From assembly GCF_003226555.1 (NCBI RefSeq), contig NZ_QKQS01000016.1, positions 186,001 through 250,000 of the forward strand: a stretch of 64,000 nt of DNA. The letters run 5' to 3'. This document shows, piece after piece, positions 1 to 8,327 of this stretch (position 1 is the first letter of the stretch; each line of letters begins with the position of its first letter). Source of the DNA: Rhodopseudomonas palustris (GTDB lineage Bacteria > Pseudomonadota > Alphaproteobacteria > Rhizobiales > Xanthobacteraceae). The notes under the pieces are model-generated. The model saw only the letters and a list, made by a program, of their open reading frames with translations. It had not been told where the DNA came from and did no database searches. The position numbers and the translations under genes were made by a program.

Positions 1-138
1 CGTTCCACCGCCGCCGGCCAATTCGAAGTGCTGCTCGAAGCTCCCGAGCCGATCGCACCCGATCCGTATCTGGTGCAAACCTCGCCGCGGTTCGCCGCCG
101 CCATGCGTTCCCCATTGTTGAGGCTGGTGAAGTCATGA
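1..138 (+). CDS. AmiC-like amide-binding regulatory protein, C-terminal end (partial)
   Basis: The window opens inside a plus-strand reading frame that gives 45 residues and then stops at 136-138. The tail contains FEVLLEAPEPIAPDPYL, which resembles the C-terminus of AmiC/UrtA-type periplasmic-binding-fold proteins. Its TGA overlaps the ATG of the ANTAR gene (ATGA), so the two are translationally coupled. That arrangement matches the amiC-amiR pair, where an amide-binding AmiC protein holds the AmiR antiterminator in check. Only the end is visible, so the family call rests on the short tail and on context. Confidence 0.6.
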   Translation, partial: RSTAAGQFEVLLEAPEPIAPDPYLVQTSPRFAAAMRSPLLRLVKS

Positions 139-800
139 CCTTTCGACCGGTTCAGAACTTCAAGGGCGGCCGTGCGCTTCTGGTGATGGAGCGCACGGGC
201 AGGGAAGGCGCGTTGGAGCCGACGCTGGCCAAGCTCGGCGTCACTTGCGAGGCCGCGCCGATCGTCGACGGGCGGGCTCAGCTCGATCTCGCATCGCTGC
301 AGCCGGATCGCGACATGCTGTTTGTCGACGGCGACCTCGACGGCGTGCTGGCGGTCGAGCTCAATCCGCTGTCGCATCTGCCGCCGGTGCCGGTGATCGG
401 ACTGGTCGGGGTCGAAGCGCCGAGCCGGCTGAAGGCGCTGGTCAATCTCGGCGCCACCGCGTTTCTGCGCAAGCCGGTGCACGGCGGCGCCGTGTACTCG
501 GCGCTGTTCATGGGCATCAACCAATTTCTCCTGCGTGGCGGGATGCAGGAGCGCCTGCAGACGCTCGAGGAGCGCCGTCGCGGCCGTCGTGCCGTGCTGC
601 GCGCCGTGGTCCAGCGGATGCGGGACAGCGGCCTCGACGAGGACGGCGCTTACGACCAAATCCGCCGGGAGAGCATGCGCGTGAGGCAGAGCCTGGAGAG
701 CTATTGCGAGGATCTGCTGAGCCGACGGGCGAGGCCGCCCGATTCGACTGGCCACACCGGCGACCCGCCGCTGCACCGTGGCGACAAACGAGCGATGTAG
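135..800 (+). CDS. AmiR-like ANTAR-domain transcription antiterminator
   Basis: 221 aa. Residues about 10-125 form a pseudo-receiver fold, followed by a short coiled coil (about 135-150) and a C-terminal ANTAR RNA-binding domain (about 145-196) with the typical AY..IR..SM spacing. In AmiR this domain binds paired hexaloop hairpins in a leader mRNA and prevents termination. The start overlaps the preceding AmiC-like stop by ATGA. The transporter gene follows 11 nt after the stop, so there is no room for a leader terminator there; the RNA target should lie upstream of the window. It probably makes the whole amide operon inducible by its substrate. Confidence 0.85.
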   Translation: MTFRPVQNFKGGRALLVMERTGREGALEPTLAKLGVTCEAAPIVDGRAQLDLASLQPDRDMLFVDGDLDGVLAVELNPLSHLPPVPVIGLVGVEAPSRLKALVNLGATAFLRKPVHGGAVYSALFMGINQFLLRGGMQERLQTLEERRRGRRAVLRAVVQRMRDSGLDEDGAYDQIRRESMRVRQSLESYCEDLLSRRARPPDSTGHTGDPPLHRGDKRAM

Positions 801-811
801 GAGACAGCAAC

Positions 812-2050
812 ATGACCGGAACTGGGTTACGGGGACTGCATGCCGCAGTCCTCGCGGGGACGCTCGTCCTCGCGTCAGGCGCGGCGCTGGCCGCGGAGAA
901 GCCGATCAAGCTCGGCGTGCTGGAGGATCAGTCGGGAGATTTCGCGGTGGCGACGATCGGCAAGGTCCACGCCATCCAGCTCGCCGCAGACGAGATCAAC
1001 AAGGCCGGCGGCATCATGGGTCGCCCGCTCGAACTGGTGGTGTACGACACCCAGTCCGACAACACCCGCTACCAGGAATTCATGCGGCGGGTGCTGCAGA
1101 AGGACAAGGCCGACGCGGTCTTCGCCGGATTCTCGTCGGCGTCGCGTGAAGCCTATCGGCCGATCGTCGATCAGCTCAACGGCTTCGCGCTCTACAACAA
1201 TCAGTACGAAGGCGGCGTCTGCGACGGCCACATGATCGTCACCGGCGCCGTACCCGAGCAGCAGTTCTCCACGCTGATCCCTTGGATGATGGAGAAGTAC
1301 GGCAAGAAGGTCTACACGCTGGCCGCCGACTACAATTTCGGCCAGATTTCGGCCGAGTGGGTGCGCAACATCGTCAAGCAGAACGGCGGCGAAATGGTTG
1401 GCGAGGAGTTCATCCCGCTCGGCGTGTCGCAGTTCTCGCAGAGCATCCAGAACATCCAGAAGGCCAAGCCGGACTTCATCGTGACGCTGCTGGTCGGCAC
1501 CGCGCAGGCTTCCTATTACGAGCAGGCGGCGTCCGCCAACGTCAACCTGCCGATGGCGTCCTCGGTCAATGTCGGCCAGGGCTACGAGCACAAGCGCTTC
1601 AAGCCGCCGAGCCTGAAGGACATGTACGTCACCACCAACTACATCGAGGAAATCGACAGCCCGAAGAGCAAGGAGTTCGTCGCCAAGTTCAAGGCCAAGT
1701 TCCCGAACGAACCGTACATCAATCAGGAAGCCGAGAACTCCTACCTCGCGGTCTATCTGTACAAGCAGATGGTCGAGCGGGCGAAGTCGACCAAGCGCGA
1801 CGACATCCGCAAGGTGATCGCGCAGGGTGACGTCTGCATGGATGCGCCGGAAGGCAAGGTCTGCATCGACCCCAAGAGCCAGCACATGTCGCACACCATT
1901 TATCTCGCGCACGTCAATGCCGATCACTCGATCGACTTCCCGAAGGTCTGGCCGGACATCAAGCCGTATTGGCTGGGCGATGCCGGCTGCGACCTGACCA
2001 AGAAGGATCCGATGGCGCAATACACGCCGTCGAATCCGCCGCCCAAGTAA
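812..2050 (+). CDS. ABC transporter periplasmic substrate-binding protein, urea/short-chain amide type (UrtA/FmdD-like)
   Basis: 412 aa. A signal peptide covers about residues 1-28 and ends in AAEKP. The rest is a type-I periplasmic-binding fold of the branched-chain amino acid/urea family, with IKLGVLEDQSGDFA near the start and DEINKAGGIMGRPLELV after it. The ATG at 812 follows GGAG at 800-803. Next come two membrane proteins and two ATPases in UrtABCDE order, then amide hydrolases, so the ligand is probably a short amide or urea rather than an amino acid. The substrate itself cannot be read from sequence. Confidence 0.88.
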   Translation: MTGTGLRGLHAAVLAGTLVLASGAALAAEKPIKLGVLEDQSGDFAVATIGKVHAIQLAADEINKAGGIMGRPLELVVYDTQSDNTRYQEFMRRVLQKDKADAVFAGFSSASREAYRPIVDQLNGFALYNNQYEGGVCDGHMIVTGAVPEQQFSTLIPWMMEKYGKKVYTLAADYNFGQISAEWVRNIVKQNGGEMVGEEFIPLGVSQFSQSIQNIQKAKPDFIVTLLVGTAQASYYEQAASANVNLPMASSVNVGQGYEHKRFKPPSLKDMYVTTNYIEEIDSPKSKEFVAKFKAKFPNEPYINQEAENSYLAVYLYKQMVERAKSTKRDDIRKVIAQGDVCMDAPEGKVCIDPKSQHMSHTIYLAHVNADHSIDFPKVWPDIKPYWLGDAGCDLTKKDPMAQYTPSNPPPK

Positions 2051-2167
2051 GTGCGGCGGGCCGCTCCGGCGCACCCTGACGCGCCGGAGCGGACTCTCTC
2101 GCGTCTCTGTTCCTCGTCGGGCCGTCGCTCGTGCCGCGGCCCTCCACGCCACCTTGCTGGACGTCAG

Positions 2168-3040
2168 ATGGACATCGCCACCTTCGCCTTCGCGGCGCTG
2201 TATCAATTCGCCGACGCCTTCGCCTTTCTGGTGCTGTCGGCCTGCGGGCTCGCCGTCATCTTCGGCATGATGGGCGTGATCAATCTCGCCCATGGCGAGT
2301 TCATCATGTGCGGCGCCTACGTCACCGCAACTGCCGCGCACGCCGGACTGCCGCTGCCGCTCGCCATCCTGGCCGGGGCGCTGGTCTCGGCTCTGGTCGG
2401 CATGCTGGTCGAGTTCGTGGTGGTGCGGCATCTGTACGAACGCCCGCTCGACACCATCGTCGCCACCTGGGGCCTCAGCCTGATCGCCACCCAAGGCACG
2501 TTGATCGTGATCGGCTCGACCATGGCCGGGGTCGGAACGCCGTTCGGCAGCTTTCAGGTCGGCGCCTATTCCTATTCGATCTATCGGATCGTGCTGTTCC
2601 TGGCCGCGCTCGGCGTGCTCGGGGCGCTGTATGCGGTGTTCAACTGGACGTCGTTCGGCGTCAAGGCACGCGCCACCATCCAGGTGCCGCACATGGCCGA
2701 TGCGCTCGGCGTCGACACCCGCTGGATCTACAGCCTGACCTTCGCCTGCGGCGCCGGGCTCGCCGGATTGGCTGGGGGACTGTACGCGCCGACCATGACG
2801 CTGGTGCCGACGATGGGCGCGACGTTCCTGATGGAGGCGTTCGTCACCGTGGTGATCGGCGGCGCCGACGTCTTCCTCGGCACCGCGCCGGCTGCTGCCG
2901 TGCTCGCGGTGGTGAAGTCGGCGATGACCTCCTGGCAAGGCCAGTTGTTCGGCCAGATCGGCCTGTTGGTCGCGGTGATCATCGTGGTCCGGGTGCTGCC
3001 GAAAGGCATCTCCGGCTTCCTGCTGCGCGAACGGACCTGA
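2168..3040 (+). CDS. Branched-chain amino acid/urea-type ABC transporter permease (LivH/UrtB-like)
   Basis: 290 aa, about eight hydrophobic segments. The motif GMMGVINLAHGEFIMCGAY near residue 38 is diagnostic for the LivH/UrtB permease family. It forms one half of the membrane channel for the substrate-binding protein upstream. The 117-nt spacer before the ATG at 2168 is the longest gap inside this operon and has no obvious terminator. A longer in-frame reading starting at 2051 exists, but its N-terminal extension is Arg/Pro-rich and not membrane-like, so 2168 is preferred. Confidence 0.88.
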   Translation: MDIATFAFAALYQFADAFAFLVLSACGLAVIFGMMGVINLAHGEFIMCGAYVTATAAHAGLPLPLAILAGALVSALVGMLVEFVVVRHLYERPLDTIVATWGLSLIATQGTLIVIGSTMAGVGTPFGSFQVGAYSYSIYRIVLFLAALGVLGALYAVFNWTSFGVKARATIQVPHMADALGVDTRWIYSLTFACGAGLAGLAGGLYAPTMTLVPTMGATFLMEAFVTVVIGGADVFLGTAPAAAVLAVVKSAMTSWQGQLFGQIGLLVAVIIVVRVLPKGISGFLLRERT

Positions 3041-3051
3041 GGGAGGCGAGG

Positions 3052-4116
3052 GTGAACGGATTGATCTCTCTCTTCCGCCGGCTCGAGGGCCCGCAGACCA
3101 AAGGTCGCGGCAAGCTGTTCTGGTCGGTGTTCGTGCTGGCGCTGTTCGGCGCGCTTGCCTATCCGATGTTCAGCGACGGCTACACCGTCGGCAATACCGC
3201 GTACTTCTTCGTATGGGTGTTTATTGCGCTCAGCCTTTGCCTGATCTGGGGCTACGGCGGTGCATTGTCGTTCGGCCAGACCGCTTTCTTCGGCATCGCC
3301 GGCTACAGCTACGGCATCCTGACGCTGAACTTCGGCGCGGCGTACGGTTTCACGCTGGTCGCGGTGCTGGCGGCGATCGCGATCGCCGCGGTGGTGGCGC
3401 TGCTGCTCGGCTACTTCATGTTCTTCGGCCGGATCGAAGGCGTGTTCCTCGGCATCGTCACGCTCGCCGTGACCTTGATGCTGGAGCGCTTCATGGCCCA
3501 GACCGCCGGACCGGAATGGCGGATCGGCGCGGCGCGGCTGAACGGCTTCAACGGCATGAGCGGAATGCCGCCGATCACCATTCCCTGGTTCGACGGGCCG
3601 ATCGTGCTGTTCGCCGATGTCGGGTTGTACTACCTGGTCCTGGCGCTGGTGGTTGTTGTTTATCTCGGCCTGCGCATCCTGGTGAACTCGTCGTTCGGCA
3701 ACGTCATCGTGGCGATCCGGGAGAATCCGGAGCGCGCCGAGATGCTCGGCTACGACATCCGCAAGTATCAGCTCATCAACTTCGTGATCGGCGCCGGGCT
3801 CGCCGGGCTATCGGGCGTGCTCTACACCGCCTGGGGCCAGTACATCACGCCTTCGAGCATGGGCATGACGTCGGCGGCGCTGCCGCTGATCTGGGTGGCG
3901 GTCGGGGGGCGCAGCGACCTGACCTCGACGCTGGTCGGCACGCTGGTGGTGCTTGCCGGTTTCCAGGCCCTGACGATCTACGGCAGCCAATACGCGCTGG
4001 TGGTGATGGGGCTTCTGCTGGTGCTCACCGTGTTGATTGCGCCGAATGGCCTGGTGCTGGGAGCAATGAACGTGATCGGCCGGCTCGTCGCCCGCGCCAA
4101 GGGAGGACGGAACTGA
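3052..4116 (+). CDS. Branched-chain amino acid/urea-type ABC transporter permease (LivM/UrtC-like)
   Basis: 354 aa from a GTG start preceded by GGGAGG at 3041-3046. It has about ten membrane segments and the family motif YGGALSFGQTAFFGIAGY near residue 66. Later it carries the EAA-like loop VAIRENPERAEMLGYD, which contacts the ATPase subunits. It pairs with the LivH-like permease upstream. Its stop TGA overlaps the ATG of the next ATPase gene (ATGA), so the transporter subunits are translationally coupled. Confidence 0.88.
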   Translation: MNGLISLFRRLEGPQTKGRGKLFWSVFVLALFGALAYPMFSDGYTVGNTAYFFVWVFIALSLCLIWGYGGALSFGQTAFFGIAGYSYGILTLNFGAAYGFTLVAVLAAIAIAAVVALLLGYFMFFGRIEGVFLGIVTLAVTLMLERFMAQTAGPEWRIGAARLNGFNGMSGMPPITIPWFDGPIVLFADVGLYYLVLALVVVVYLGLRILVNSSFGNVIVAIRENPERAEMLGYDIRKYQLINFVIGAGLAGLSGVLYTAWGQYITPSSMGMTSAALPLIWVAVGGRSDLTSTLVGTLVVLAGFQALTIYGSQYALVVMGLLLVLTVLIAPNGLVLGAMNVIGRLVARAKGGRN

Positions 4117-4838
4117 TGGCGCTGCTGCAACTCCGTGGCCTGAACAAGCATTTCGGCGGCTTGCACGTCACCAATCAGGTCAACCTGTCGTTCGAGACCG
4201 GCGAGATCCACTGCCTGATCGGTCCTAACGGTGCCGGCAAGAGCACGCTGTTCCGGCTGATCCTCGGCGAATACGCGCCCGGCTCCGGTGAGATCTTCTT
4301 CGCGGGCGAGAACATCACGGCGCTCAAGTCGTTTGCGCGGATCGCGCGCGGGCTCTCGGTGAAGTTTCAGGTGCCCGGCGTCTTCAAGGGGCTGTCAGTG
4401 CGGCAGAACCTCGAGATTGCGCTGCAGCGGACGCGGCACGGCGCCGAGCTCGATCAGGAGATTGATCGGTTGCTGGCGTTTCTCGGCCTCGAAGCCGAGC
4501 AGAAGCAGACCGCGGGCAATCTCAGCCACGGTCAGAAGCAGTGGCTGGAGATCGGCATGGCGACCAGCCTGAAGCCGCGGATGCTGCTGCTCGACGAGCC
4601 GACCGCGGGGATGTCGCCGGAAGAGACGTTCCAGACCGGCGAGATGGTCAAGCGGCTCAATGCCGGAGGCATGACGGTGCTGGCGATCGAGCACGACATG
4701 GCGTTCGTCCGCCAGGTCGCGCAGCGCGTCACCGTGCTGCATCTCGGTCAGGTGTTCGCACAGGGCTCGATCGACGACATCGTCGCCGACGAGCGGGTCG
4801 CGGCGATCTATCTCGGGCAGGCTCATCACCATGCGTAA
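4116..4838 (+). CDS. ABC transporter ATP-binding protein, UrtD/LivG-like
   Basis: 240 aa. Walker A is GPNGAGKST. The signature region reads LSHGQKQWLEIGM, the variant typical of UrtD (urea) rather than amino-acid LivG proteins. Walker B is MLLLDEPTAGMSPEE, and the H-loop is IEHDM. It powers uptake through the two permeases. The start overlaps the preceding stop by one base, and the end overlaps the next ATPase by 8 nt. The UrtD-type signature is the best internal evidence that this is a urea/short-amide transporter. Confidence 0.9.
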   Translation: MALLQLRGLNKHFGGLHVTNQVNLSFETGEIHCLIGPNGAGKSTLFRLILGEYAPGSGEIFFAGENITALKSFARIARGLSVKFQVPGVFKGLSVRQNLEIALQRTRHGAELDQEIDRLLAFLGLEAEQKQTAGNLSHGQKQWLEIGMATSLKPRMLLLDEPTAGMSPEETFQTGEMVKRLNAGGMTVLAIEHDMAFVRQVAQRVTVLHLGQVFAQGSIDDIVADERVAAIYLGQAHHHA

Positions 4839-5544
4839 GGAAGTCATCCTCAACACCGTGGGACTGCGGGCCGGCTATGGCGGCAAGCCGGTGCTGCAAG
4901 GCCTCGAGATCGAGGTCCGGGAAGGCGAGATCATCGCGGTGATCGGCCGCAACGGCGTCGGCAAGTCGACGCTGATGAAGAGCCTGATCGGGCTGATCCC
5001 GGCGATGGACGGCTCGATCGTGTTCCGCGGCGAACTGATCGAGCATCTGCCGGCGTTCAAGCGGGCGCGGCTCGGCATCGGCTACGTGCCGCAGGGCCGC
5101 GACGTATTTCCGCGGCTCAGCGTCGCTGAGAACATCGCAGTCGGCGCCTCGATCAAGGGCCGGCTCACCGAGCAGCAGCGCCGCGAGGTGATCGAGACGT
5201 TTCCGATCCTCGGCGAGCGCTGGAGCCAGCGCGCCGGCACGATGTCCGGCGGCCAGCAGCAGCAGCTCGCGATCGGGCGCGTGCTGGTGGCGGATCCCGA
5301 GCTGATCCTGCTCGATGAACCGTCCGAAGGCATTCAACCGAACATCGTTCAGGAGATCGCCCGCGACATGGTCGCGCTCAACGCCAAGACCGGCGTCACC
5401 ATCATCCTGGTCGAGCAGAATCTCGACATGATCCGGGCGATGGCGCAGCGCTGCTACGTCATGGACAAGGGCCGGATCGTTGCCGACCTCGACCGCGCAG
5501 CGCTCGACGACGAGGCCGAAATGCGCCGCCACCTTGCGGTGTGA
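4831..5544 (+). CDS. ABC transporter ATP-binding protein, UrtE/LivF-like
   Basis: 237 aa. Walker A is GRNGVGKSTLMKSL, the signature is MSGGQQQQLAIGR, and Walker B is ELILLDEPSEGIQPN. This 'EGIQP' form is the LivF/UrtE hallmark. It dimerises with the UrtD-like ATPase. The ATG lies inside the last codons of the previous gene. A 24-nt spacer with AAAGGAG separates it from the amidase gene, which is therefore almost certainly co-transcribed. Confidence 0.9.
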   Translation: MRKEVILNTVGLRAGYGGKPVLQGLEIEVREGEIIAVIGRNGVGKSTLMKSLIGLIPAMDGSIVFRGELIEHLPAFKRARLGIGYVPQGRDVFPRLSVAENIAVGASIKGRLTEQQRREVIETFPILGERWSQRAGTMSGGQQQQLAIGRVLVADPELILLDEPSEGIQPNIVQEIARDMVALNAKTGVTIILVEQNLDMIRAMAQRCYVMDKGRIVADLDRAALDDEAEMRRHLAV

Positions 5545-5568
5545 CTGAATTCAACAAAGGAGACCAAC

Positions 5569-6558
5569 ATGGCCTGGCAGACTGAATCGATCATGGCGCG
5601 CAAAGGCGTCGCCAAGGGCGTTCGCGGCACCACCCACACCCTCACCGAGGCGGAGCAGGGCAAGTATCACTACGTCTACGGGCCGTATTTCGACAAGGTG
5701 CTGACCGTCGATCCCGGCGCGGTGGTGGCCGCCGAGACTCACGACGCGTTCGAGGGGGCGATCAAGTCGGAGACCGACATCCCTTCCAAGATCCTGAACT
5801 TCCCGTTCCTCAATCCGCAGAACGGCCCGATCTGGGTCAACGGCGCCGAGAAGGGCGATACGCTGGCGGTGTACATCGAGAGCATCGTGCCGCGTGGACC
5901 GCAGCCGCGCGGCACGACGGTGGTGATGCCCGAATTCGGCGGCCTGGTCGGCACCGGCAATACCGCGCTGCTCAATCCGCCGCTGCCGGAGCGGGTGAAG
6001 AAGCTCGAGATCACCGCCGAGCACGGCACCAAATGGAACGACAAGATCACGCTGCCCTATGAGCCGTTCATCGGCACCATCGGCACTTCGCCGGAGATCG
6101 AAGCGATCTCGTCGCTGGTCCCGGACTATTACGGTGGCAACATGGATCTGCCCGACGTCGGCGTCGGTGCCATCATCTATCTGCCGGTTAATACTGCGGG
6201 CGCACTGCTGTATCTCGGTGACTGCCACGCCGCGCAGGGCGACGGCGAACTTTGCGGCGTCGCGATCGAGCACCCGACCGTGACCACGGTGCAGATCGAT
6301 CTGATCAAGGGCTGGCCGATCCATTGGCCGCGGCTGGAGACCAAGGATTTCATCATGACGATCGGCTCGGCGCGCCCGATGGAGGATGCCGCGCGCATCG
6401 CCTATCGCGAGCTGTGCCGCTGGATGGCGGCGGATTACGGTTTCGACGAGATCGACGCCTATATGCTGCTGACGCAGGCCGGGCGCGTCCGGCTCGGCAA
6501 CATGGTCGATCCGAAATACACGCTCGGCGCGTCGATCAAGAAGTCGTTCCTGGTGTGA
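5569..6558 (+). CDS. Acetamidase/formamidase family protein (FmdA/AmdA-like)
   Basis: 329 aa, start supported by AAAGGAG 7-8 nt upstream. The hallmark motif LGDCHAAQGDGE lies at residues 216-227. Family members hydrolyse formamide, acetamide or related short amides to the acid and ammonia, and are cytoplasmic. It is shorter than the roughly 400-aa Methylophilus FmdA and Mycobacterium AmdA enzymes and belongs to the compact subgroup. Its position directly behind an amide-type transporter and an AmiR-like regulator fits a catabolic, nitrogen-scavenging role. The exact amide is unknown. Confidence 0.85.
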   Translation: MAWQTESIMARKGVAKGVRGTTHTLTEAEQGKYHYVYGPYFDKVLTVDPGAVVAAETHDAFEGAIKSETDIPSKILNFPFLNPQNGPIWVNGAEKGDTLAVYIESIVPRGPQPRGTTVVMPEFGGLVGTGNTALLNPPLPERVKKLEITAEHGTKWNDKITLPYEPFIGTIGTSPEIEAISSLVPDYYGGNMDLPDVGVGAIIYLPVNTAGALLYLGDCHAAQGDGELCGVAIEHPTVTTVQIDLIKGWPIHWPRLETKDFIMTIGSARPMEDAARIAYRELCRWMAADYGFDEIDAYMLLTQAGRVRLGNMVDPKYTLGASIKKSFLV

Positions 6559-6572
6559 GGGGAGCGACGACG

Positions 6573-8312
6573 ATGTCGCAATTGCTGAAGGTCGCTACCG
6601 TCCAGTTCGAACCGGTCATGGCCGAGAAGGAGCGCAACGTCGCGCGCCTGCTCGAGCTGTGCGAGGAGGCCGCGGTAGGGGGCGCCAAACTGATCGTCAC
6701 CCCGGAGATGGGCACCACCGGCTATTGCTGGTACGACCGCTCCGAAGTGGCGCCGTTCGTCGAGCCGATCCCGGGGCCGACCACGGCGCGGTTCGCTGCG
6801 CTGGCGCGCAAGCACGATTGCTATTTCGTCGTCGGCCTTCCGGAAGTCGATGAGGACGGCATCTATTTCAATTCCGCCGTCCTGATCGGCCCGGAGGGAC
6901 TGATCGGGCGTCACCGCAAGACGCATCCTTATATCTCGGAGCCGAAATGGTCGGCGGCAGGCGATCTGCACAACCAGGTGTTCGACACCCCGATCGGGCG
7001 GATTTCGCTCCTGATCTGCATGGATATCCATTTCGTCGAGACCGCGCGGCTGATGGCGCTGGGCGGCGCCGACATCATCTGCCACATCTCCAACTGGCTG
7101 GCCGAACGCACGCCTGCGCCGTATTGGATCAGCCGGGCGTTCGAGAATTCCTGCTACGTGATCGAAAGCAATCGCTGGGGGCTGGAGCGGACCGTGCAGT
7201 TCTCTGGCGGAAGCTGTGTGATCGCACCGGATGCCAGCATCGCCACCGTGATCGATGGAGGTGACGGCGTGGCGTTCGCCGACATCGACCTCGAAGCCGC
7301 GCGGGCGCGGCGGATCGGCGGCGAGGCGGTGTTCCGGCAGCGGCGGCCGGAGCTGTATCCGGAGCTGCTGACCGGCACCTTCAGTTGGAATCCGTACGAC
7401 TTCTTCGGCCTGTACGGCCACGAGCCGTGGCCGAAAGGCAAGCGCTCCAGGCTCAGCGCCGCGCAGTTCGCCCCGAGCGGCGACATCAACGCCAATCTCG
7501 ATCGGATTGCGACGCTGGCGCGACAGGCGAAGGCCGCCGGCGCCGAGATGGTGGTGTTTCCCGAGCTGAGCCTGACTGGACTGGACGATCCAGTCGGCAC
7601 AGCGGTGAGCGTGCCGAGCGCCGCCACCGACCGGCTCACGGCGCTGGCGGGCGAGCTGTCGCTGTTTCTCGTCTGCGGCCTCGCCGAGCGTGACGGCGAG
7701 ATGCTGTACAACAGCGCTTTGCTGATCTCGCCGGACGGCACCATCACCACCTATCGTAAGACGCATCTCACCGAGGACGAGCGGAGCTGGGCGAAGCCCG
7801 GCGACAGTTTCATCGTGGCCGATACGCCACTCGGCCGGATCGGCCTGCTGATCGGCCACGATGCGATGTTTCCCGAAGCCGGCCGCGTGCTGGCGCTGCG
7901 CGGCTGCGACATCATCGCGTGCCCGGCGGCGATCGCGACCCGGTTCAGCACGCCGCATGCGGGGACGAGCGTCGGGCAGCCGGCACCGATCCCGACCGGT
8001 CCCGACCCGCATCATTGGCATCACTTCCGCGTCCGCGCCGGCGAGAACAACGTGTTCTTCGCTTTCGCCAACGTGGCCGATGCGTCGCGCGGCTATCCGG
8101 GACTGAGCGGCGTGTTCGGGCCGGACACGTTCGAATTTCCGCGCCGCGAGGCGCTGATCGGGAGCGAGGAGGGCGTCGCCACCGCGACGATCGACACCTC
8201 CAATCTCGACAGCGTGTATCCGACCAACGTGGTGCGGCGGAAGGATCTGGTGGCGATGCGAATGCCGCACAGCTATCGGCCGCTGGTGCAAGCCGTCGCC
8301 GGCAACTACTAA
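6573..8312 (+). CDS. Tandem two-domain nitrilase-superfamily (carbon-nitrogen hydrolase) protein with an apparently inactive second domain
   Basis: 579 aa, about twice a normal family member, made of two complete CN-hydrolase folds. Domain 1 (about 5-275) has the full catalytic triad: Glu45 (PEMGTTG), Lys116 (RHRKTHP) and Cys149 (LLICMDIHF). Domain 2 (about 290-560) keeps Glu331 (FPELSLTG) and Lys396 (YRKTHLT), but the nucleophile position reads LLIGHDAMF, Gly428 replacing Cys. Domain 1 should hydrolyse an amide, nitrile or carbamoyl compound; domain 2 probably has a structural or regulatory role. The ATG at 6573 follows GGGGAG and lies 14 nt after the amidase stop. The substrate is not predictable. 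Confidence 0.85.
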   Translation: MSQLLKVATVQFEPVMAEKERNVARLLELCEEAAVGGAKLIVTPEMGTTGYCWYDRSEVAPFVEPIPGPTTARFAALARKHDCYFVVGLPEVDEDGIYFNSAVLIGPEGLIGRHRKTHPYISEPKWSAAGDLHNQVFDTPIGRISLLICMDIHFVETARLMALGGADIICHISNWLAERTPAPYWISRAFENSCYVIESNRWGLERTVQFSGGSCVIAPDASIATVIDGGDGVAFADIDLEAARARRIGGEAVFRQRRPELYPELLTGTFSWNPYDFFGLYGHEPWPKGKRSRLSAAQFAPSGDINANLDRIATLARQAKAAGAEMVVFPELSLTGLDDPVGTAVSVPSAATDRLTALAGELSLFLVCGLAERDGEMLYNSALLISPDGTITTYRKTHLTEDERSWAKPGDSFIVADTPLGRIGLLIGHDAMFPEAGRVLALRGCDIIACPAAIATRFSTPHAGTSVGQPAPIPTGPDPHHWHHFRVRAGENNVFFAFANVADASRGYPGLSGVFGPDTFEFPRREALIGSEEGVATATIDTSNLDSVYPTNVVRRKDLVAMRMPHSYRPLVQAVAGNY

Positions 8313-8327
8313 CCAAGGGGAGCGAGC

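Noticed and set aside
875-2938. 687-codon minus-strand open frame opposite the transporter genes
   Set aside because: Mirror of two strongly supported plus-strand genes; low-complexity Arg/Asp/Gly composition.
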